From: BD1-7 clade bacterium
GTDB lineage: Bacteria > Pseudomonadota > Gammaproteobacteria > Pseudomonadales > DT-91
DNA length: 35,366 bases
NCBI GenBank assembly: GCA_902705835.1
Contig: CACSIN010000016.1
Span: 1-35,366 of the forward strand
Direction of reading: 5' to 3'
The notes beneath the pieces are model-generated. The model had not been told where the DNA came from, made no database searches, and saw only the letters and a list, made by a program, of their open reading frames with translations. Both the position numbers and the translations under genes were made by a program. How positions within the stretch are numbered: position 1 is the stretch's first letter; each line of letters begins with the position of its first letter. This document shows positions 31,194-35,366 of the stretch, piece by piece.

Positions 31194-32465
31194 TCAATGC
31201 GTTGACTGAAATGCACACAACGCGGCTTCAGTCATCGCTGCAACGCCGGTTTTAATCGTCGGCTCCGGTGCCGGTTTGTAATGCGGTGAGTGCACATAAG
31301 GCATATCTTTGCCTTGCCGTTTTGCTTGCTGCAGCTGCTCTTCTGTTACCGAACCTAGCAGGAAAAACATAATCGGTATGTCAGGCGATTGGCGGCCATA
31401 AAGCGCAAAATCCTCGCCGCCCATCACTTTACTGACTGGCTGCGCAAACTGCGAGCCAAACTTGCTCTGCCAATGCGCCACCACCCGATCCGTCAGTGAT
31501 GGGTCATTGTACAATGCAGGCACGCCATTACGGATCTCTACCACCGGCATCAGGTCGTCACTAACACGTGCAGTACGGGCCACACCGTCAGCAACTTCCT
31601 GAATACGGCGATAGAGAAAATCGCGGGTTTCATCAGCGTAACAGCGCACTGACAACTCTAGCTTTACCTGATCACAAATGATGTTGTGTTTGGTGCCTCC
31701 GTGAATCGAACCTACCGTGATTACGACCGGCTCTAAGGCTGATATTTCACGGCTAACAATGGTTTGAAGTTTCACCACCAGTTCTGCTGCTAGTACAACT
31801 GGGTCGATGGTTTTTTCCGGCGCGCTGCCATGCCCACCGACCCCTTTAACGGTAACATCAACGGAGCTGGAATTCGCCGTAAGGAATCCAGAGCAATAAC
31901 CCACAGTACCGGCAGGTAAGGTACCTGATGGCTCAACATGTAAACCCAATACCGCATCCGGGCGCGGAAACCGTTGATATAATCCGTCATCCAACATTGC
32001 CTGGGCACCGCTCACGATTTCTTCAGCCGGTTGGCCAATCACAACTAGAGTGCCTTGCCATTGATCTTGCTGGCACGCGAGCTGCCGCGCGGTACCGATC
32101 ACCGTTGTCATATGTGCATCGTGACCACACGCATGCATTACACCTTCTGTTTCACTGGCGTAGGCAAGGCCGGTTTTTTCGTGGATCGGCAAGGCATCCA
32201 TATCTGTGCGAATCATCACTGTCGGGCCGTCACCATTTTTCAACACACCAACAACGCCATACACGCCAACCCCCTCGGTTACCTCAAAACCAGCAGTTCG
32301 CATTTCATGCGCAATGCGCTGAGACGTTTGCTCTTCGTGAAACGACAATTCCGGGTGACGATGTAAGGTTTGATAGAGGCGTTCAAGATGGTTGGCGTAG
32401 TCTTCATCGTACCTGTTTGAGGCCGGATTACCTGAGGCAGGGCCGCCTGATACAGTGTTGCTCAC
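31194..32465 (-). CDS. M20-family amidohydrolase (hippurate-hydrolase type), 423 aa
   Basis: A GTG start at 32465 is supported by AAAGGAGAT six bases upstream. The first residues are polar, followed by the M20 fold: LHRHPELSFHEEQTS, VMIRTDMDALPIHEKTG, and metal-binding HACGHDAHM at 111-119 (Cys113, His115). The Glu pair at 148-149 (GQPAEEIVSGA), LGLHVEPSG, and a second-domain KVMGGEDFALYG and HSPHYKP His complete the metal site. The dimerisation domain sits between. The D-x-DALP and HACGHD motifs are of the hippurate/IAA-amino-acid amidohydrolase type, which split N-acyl amino acids in the cytoplasm. Substrate is not determined. It has the same direction as the GNAT gene 95 bases upstream, so co-transcription is possible. 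Confidence 0.9.
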   Translation of the reverse strand: MSNTVSGGPASGNPASNRYDEDYANHLERLYQTLHRHPELSFHEEQTSQRIAHEMRTAGFEVTEGVGVYGVVGVLKNGDGPTVMIRTDMDALPIHEKTGLAYASETEGVMHACGHDAHMTTVIGTARQLACQQDQWQGTLVVIGQPAEEIVSGAQAMLDDGLYQRFPRPDAVLGLHVEPSGTLPAGTVGYCSGFLTANSSSVDVTVKGVGGHGSAPEKTIDPVVLAAELVVKLQTIVSREISALEPVVITVGSIHGGTKHNIICDQVKLELSVRCYADETRDFLYRRIQEVADGVARTARVSDDLMPVVEIRNGVPALYNDPSLTDRVVAHWQSKFGSQFAQPVSKVMGGEDFALYGRQSPDIPIMFFLLGSVTEEQLQQAKRQGKDMPYVHSPHYKPAPEPTIKTGVAAMTEAALCAFQSTH

Positions 32466-32560
32466 GGTGATATCTCCTTTGTGCAGTCGATCGCTCTGAA
32501 CACTCTGACAACAGATGCGCGGCGGAGATCCCGCGCTGTCGGCGTAGGCACCTGCAGGCG

Positions 32561-33118
32561 TCAGACGGGTATTGCTTGTGCCTCTTTCGCCAATCGATAC
32601 AACACATGTGGCCGCAGCCGGTGTGCTACGGGCAAAGCCGGGTGTTCAAATTCACCATGACAAGTCATCCCCAGCTTTTGCATCAGGCTTATCGATGGCA
32701 AGTTACCTGTGTGCGTTAGCGCGACAATGCCATCCAGCGCCAGCGATTCAAAACCAAACTGCAACGCTGCATGGGCGGCTTCATAGCCATATCCCAAGCG
32801 CCACAAGGCCGGATCCACCCGCCACAAGGCCTCAACGGCCGGGGAAAAAGGCAAATTATCAGCGACACTGTTGAGACCGGCAATCCCGACAAAACGCCGT
32901 GTGCCAAGCGTTTCAATAACCCAAACACCCCACCCTTGCTGATGAATTTTCTGTGCTAAGTGCCGTGCAAGTTCATCGCTTTGTTGTTGCGTTAACAAAT
33001 TCGGAAAATACGCCATCACACGTGGATCGTTGCTCATTCGTGCAAATAACGGCAAGTCTTCATCTCGCCATTGGCGCAGTTTTAATCGAGCAGTAAGGAT
33101 GTCATTCCCTGAGATCAT
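32561..33118 (-). CDS. RimJ/RimL-type GNAT acetyltransferase, 185 aa
   Basis: ATG 33118 follows GAGGGAAAA at about nine to ten bases. The opening TARLKLRQWRDEDLPLFARM with SNDPRVMAYFP is the classic start of RimJ/RimL-type GNAT enzymes. It is followed by GWGVWVIETLGTRRFVGIAG (strand 4), VDPALWRLGYGYEAAHAAL (the acetyl-CoA-binding motif A in the divergent form of this subgroup) and HTGNLPSISLMQKLGM with a final HVLYRL. These enzymes transfer acetyl groups from acetyl-CoA to N-terminal or side-chain amines, or to small molecules; the acceptor here is unknown. The length is typical. It is upstream of the M20 amidohydrolase in the same direction. Confidence 0.88.
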   Translation of the reverse strand: MISGNDILTARLKLRQWRDEDLPLFARMSNDPRVMAYFPNLLTQQQSDELARHLAQKIHQQGWGVWVIETLGTRRFVGIAGLNSVADNLPFSPAVEALWRVDPALWRLGYGYEAAHAALQFGFESLALDGIVALTHTGNLPSISLMQKLGMTCHGEFEHPALPVAHRLRPHVLYRLAKEAQAIPV

Positions 33119-33517
33119 GTCGAATTTTCCCTCAAATGAATTAAGTAACGCAGCGATAGTGGCGTTGATGTAAATTTTTAAGGCGGTGTTCCGCTTAATG
33201 CCGTGAGGATATCGCTAACCGCTTGGGTATATCTACGGTTAAGTCTCATACATGCACTAACGCATACATTTTATTTGCAACCAAAACAATCGTTGTTGTT
33301 TACAACCCAGCAGGTCGGATTGTTATTACCTGCGAATAAGAAAAAGGCTGTATTTCCAATTCCATTGTCACAATTCCCGCCTCTTAATACCAAATTTGTC
33401 ACGGTGAAATGACAAATGATGACCGGCCCAGCCAGTACCTATTTGTGTTGCTAGCATTGCTAAAAAAATCGATCGAAAAAGCATCGCTTACACACCTTAA
33501 TTCGCCGGGAAAGAACC
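33119..33517. other. Intergenic region between divergent GNAT genes
   Basis: The 399-bp gap holds the promoters of both GNAT genes. Its clearest structure is an inverted repeat near 33394-33417. No short gene is convincing here; a 69-codon frame at 33203-33412 lacks a ribosome site. Confidence 0.4.
33394..33417. promoter_or_regulatory. Palindromic site upstream of the GNAT-fusion gene
   Basis: ATTTGTCA (33394-33401) and TGACAAAT (33410-33417) are exact inverse copies 8 bases apart, and the centre TCACGGTGA is itself nearly symmetric. At about 100 bases before the start at 33518, this looks like an operator for a dimeric repressor. Which protein binds it is unknown. Confidence 0.45.
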
Positions 33518-34783
33518 ATGGAAGTTAACCTTGCAACACCAGCAGATGCCAAAATACTGGCAGAGATCTACGCTAAACCTGAGGGTGATGACCAATGCCA
33601 GGGAACAGGGAATCATCAGGCCAATAAAAATGTACAACACGCTACGCACCGGCTGGTTGAAACCCTTCGCTGCCAGCAACATCAGGTGTACATGGTACAA
33701 TCGCAGCAACGGGTCTTGGGTTTTTGTATCGTCAAAGTCTCTGTTACTGGGCAATACGCCATTCTTAAACAAATCCAGATGGCACCACATAATGAACAAG
33801 CCCCGGTTGTGCGCACACTGATGGAACACATCGAAGCATCGCTCGCCATCAAAGGCTGCAAACAAATCTATGCGTTCGCACAAGCACAAAGCCGACAATC
33901 CTTTCAGTATTTTGGTTTTCTCGAAGCGGGCAACTTTGAACAACGCAATAATCGCTACCTCTGTGCCAACCTGCATATCAAATCAGTGCGTGTCGAGCGA
34001 GAAACTTGCCCCAAAACCCAAACACTCGCTCAACCCGAGAAATCCTCCGCCTACGCAACGTTTATTCAACACTACGGCTGCTTGTTGGAATTTATGTATG
34101 CACATACTCCACACGGCGAATTAACACACGATACCAACACCACAGAGCCGGTATTGAATCACATTGAACGCGGCCAGCAACTCCTTGCTGATTTTCTCAA
34201 ACAGTACGGCAGCGCACTTGATATCGACACTGCCGCTGTTCAAGACATGTGGGTACTCAGTGGGCTTGATCAGCTCGACGCAATGACACTAACTGCCCTC
34301 ACAGACAGTACTGGTTATAAAAAATCTCCGGATAAAAACACCACCGATGATCTCATTGCCAGCATAAGGCCCCAACAACTTCGCGAACGTGTGTTATCAC
34401 TGTATAACGCACGACACACCGGCGTAGCTCAAAGTACGCAAGCTGAAAAGCTCGATAGCACAGGTGGCTATCATACCGAATCACTGATCTGCCGATTCAT
34501 TAACCTGTGGGAAAACGCCTTGTTTTTGTTCAAGATCGGTTCGTCTGACGAATGGAAACGCCAACTACTGACACAGAGTGAATTTAACGCCCAACAAGTT
34601 GAGAAAATATTGACCGACATGATGGACTGCGGTCGGGCGCTCGCTAAATGTATGACGGCATCGGGTCAGCTGCGTTTTTACTTATTGATGCAAGATATGA
34701 TCAGCGACTTTTTCGACGCTATGCTGATTCACGTCGGTTGTTTTGAGCGTTTAAATGCACGCCACCCGGCATTGATTGGCTAA
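33518..34783 (+). CDS. GNAT-like acetyltransferase fused to an unknown helical domain, 421 aa
   Basis: GGGAAAGAACC precedes ATG 33518. Residues 1-150 look like a GNAT domain: the start MEVNLATPADAKILAEIYAK, then QQRVLGFCIVKVSVTGQYAI and LKQIQMAPHNEQAPVVRTLM with HIEASLAIKGCKQIYAFAQA. QSFQYFGFLEAGNFEQRNNR is the usual late G-F motif. The acetyl-CoA loop (Q/R-x-x-G-x-G/A) is not clear, since the expected glycines are replaced by NEQAPV, so activity is uncertain. Residues 150-421 are a separate helical region with six cysteines or fewer, ending SGQLRFYLLMQDMISDFFDA and LIHVGCFERLNARHP. I do not recognise this second part. It is a stand-alone gene; the next one (Tag) begins 96 bases later in the same direction. 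Confidence 0.7.
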   Translation: MEVNLATPADAKILAEIYAKPEGDDQCQGTGNHQANKNVQHATHRLVETLRCQQHQVYMVQSQQRVLGFCIVKVSVTGQYAILKQIQMAPHNEQAPVVRTLMEHIEASLAIKGCKQIYAFAQAQSRQSFQYFGFLEAGNFEQRNNRYLCANLHIKSVRVERETCPKTQTLAQPEKSSAYATFIQHYGCLLEFMYAHTPHGELTHDTNTTEPVLNHIERGQQLLADFLKQYGSALDIDTAAVQDMWVLSGLDQLDAMTLTALTDSTGYKKSPDKNTTDDLIASIRPQQLRERVLSLYNARHTGVAQSTQAEKLDSTGGYHTESLICRFINLWENALFLFKIGSSDEWKRQLLTQSEFNAQQVEKILTDMMDCGRALAKCMTASGQLRFYLLMQDMISDFFDAMLIHVGCFERLNARHPALIG

Positions 34784-34878
34784 GGTTACGGCTGCATCTG
34801 ATACACTCACCCACGCAGCCCCTAGCCGCCGACCGGGTAATCGATATCTACCCAACCTATTTAACCCGAGACTCCATC

Positions 34879-35366
34879 ATGACCACTGACTTTATTGCCC
34901 CTGACGGCAAGCCACGATGCCAATGGACCAGCGTAACGCCTGACTTTGTGCCCTACCACGACAACGAGTGGGGATTTCCGGTTGATGATGATATTCGTTT
35001 GTTTGAAAAGGTGTGCCTTGAGAGCTTTCAGTCGGGCTTAAGCTGGCGCACGATACTCAATAAACGTGACAACTTCAGAGCCGCTTTTGACGGGTTTGAC
35101 TTCAATAAAATTGCCGCATACGACAGAAAGGATATCAAACGCCTACTGGCCGATACGGGTATTGTGCGCCATCAGGGCAAGATTGAAGCCGTGATCAACA
35201 ATGCGAAATGCGCGCAAGCACTCGTAGCCGAAGTCGGATCACTGGCGGCTTTCTTTTGGCGCTTTGAGCCCACAACCCCAGCGACGGAAGAGCCACTCAC
35301 CGCCTCCACATCACCAGAGTCGATCGCACTTGCCAAGCAGCTCAAAAAAATGGGCTGGAAGTTTGT
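34879..35366 (+). CDS. tag: DNA-3-methyladenine glycosylase I, N-terminal part (cut by window end)
   Basis: The frame opens at ATG 34879 and stays open to the last base, so the C-terminus lies outside. The product reads MTTDFIAPDGKPRCQWTSVT, then DFVPYHDNEWGFPVDDDIRL, with LFEKVCLESFQSGLSWRTIL, DTGIVRHQGKIEAVINNAKC and a final SIALAKQLKKMGWKF. These match E. coli Tag closely: Cys14 and His27 have the same 13-residue spacing as its zinc ligands Cys4 and His17, and Glu48 in CLES corresponds to its Glu38, which contacts the base. The other two zinc ligands (a His and a Cys near the C-terminus) would be beyond the edge. It removes 3-methyladenine from alkylated DNA in base-excision repair. Confidence 0.93.
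   Translation, partial: MTTDFIAPDGKPRCQWTSVTPDFVPYHDNEWGFPVDDDIRLFEKVCLESFQSGLSWRTILNKRDNFRAAFDGFDFNKIAAYDRKDIKRLLADTGIVRHQGKIEAVINNAKCAQALVAEVGSLAAFFWRFEPTTPATEEPLTASTSPESIALAKQLKKMGWKF

Noticed and set aside
31928..32470. 180-codon + strand frame inside the M20 gene
   Set aside because: It is a shadow of the M20 gene: the - strand frame has all the metal-binding motifs and a strong ribosome site.
1..35366. CRISPR arrays, tRNA or rRNA genes
   Set aside because: No regularly spaced short repeats and no tRNA-like or rRNA-like sequence could be found by eye on either strand.

Overview
The window looks like chromosomal DNA of a free-living, probably marine or aquatic gammaproteobacterium of roughly 50% GC. 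This rests on the mix of families (HPP transporter, DUF2167, DUF6795, DUF4234, DUF6506, GlxA-type AraC regulator, Tag glycosylase), AGGAG-type ribosome sites and the gammaproteobacterial style of the 1.4-kb-plus membrane proteins. The genus cannot be fixed from the sequence. Both edges cut genes: a probable IS4-type transposase start at the left and a DNA-3-methyladenine glycosylase I gene at the right.

Layout. 1-5400: possible transposase fragment, a small DUF6795 protein, and a 1408-residue multi-pass membrane protein of unknown function with a second, internal signal-like segment. 5400-7400: a small conserved-looking protein, then a TetR repressor divergent from an HPP-family membrane protein, with a near-perfect 17-bp inverted repeat between them. 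7400-8680: almost 1.3 kb without a convincing gene, holding a 154-bp MITE-like element with terminal inverted repeats and a TTTA duplication. 8679-19043: a single 3454-residue gene, the main feature of the window. It encodes a giant toxin whose middle matches the translocation/pore domain of clostridial glucosylating toxins (TcdA/TcdB). It carries an HELWH zinc-protease motif upstream of that domain, two PA14-like modules downstream, and only a vestige of RTX sequence at the end. A strong intrinsic terminator follows.

19400-25000: small single genes (SpoIIAA-like, VOC, GFA-type zinc protein, DUF4234), then a tightly coupled set (alpha/beta hydrolase, lipoprotein, small membrane protein) and a DUF2167 membrane protein. 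25130-26890: a secreted HExxHxxxxxH metalloprotease with a Pro-Glu linker and a C-terminal membrane anchor. 27300-35366: housekeeping and stress-type genes: TfoX-like protein, isochorismatase-type hydrolase divergent from a GlxA/AraC regulator, DoxX-like protein, NTF2-like secreted protein, DUF6506, M20 amidohydrolase, two GNAT acetyltransferases (one fused to an unknown helical domain) and Tag.

How the parts work together. Most genes look like independent transcription units. Supported linkages are the TetR/HPP pair, the hydrolase-lipoprotein-membrane protein run, and the isochorismatase/GlxA pair. The giant toxin stands alone: no secretion genes, immunity gene, acyltransferase or holin is recognisable beside it, and a mobile-element relic lies in its long upstream region. 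It is the best candidate for an undescribed system: a stand-alone, very large AB-type toxin with a TcdB-like delivery domain and a putative zinc-protease cargo.
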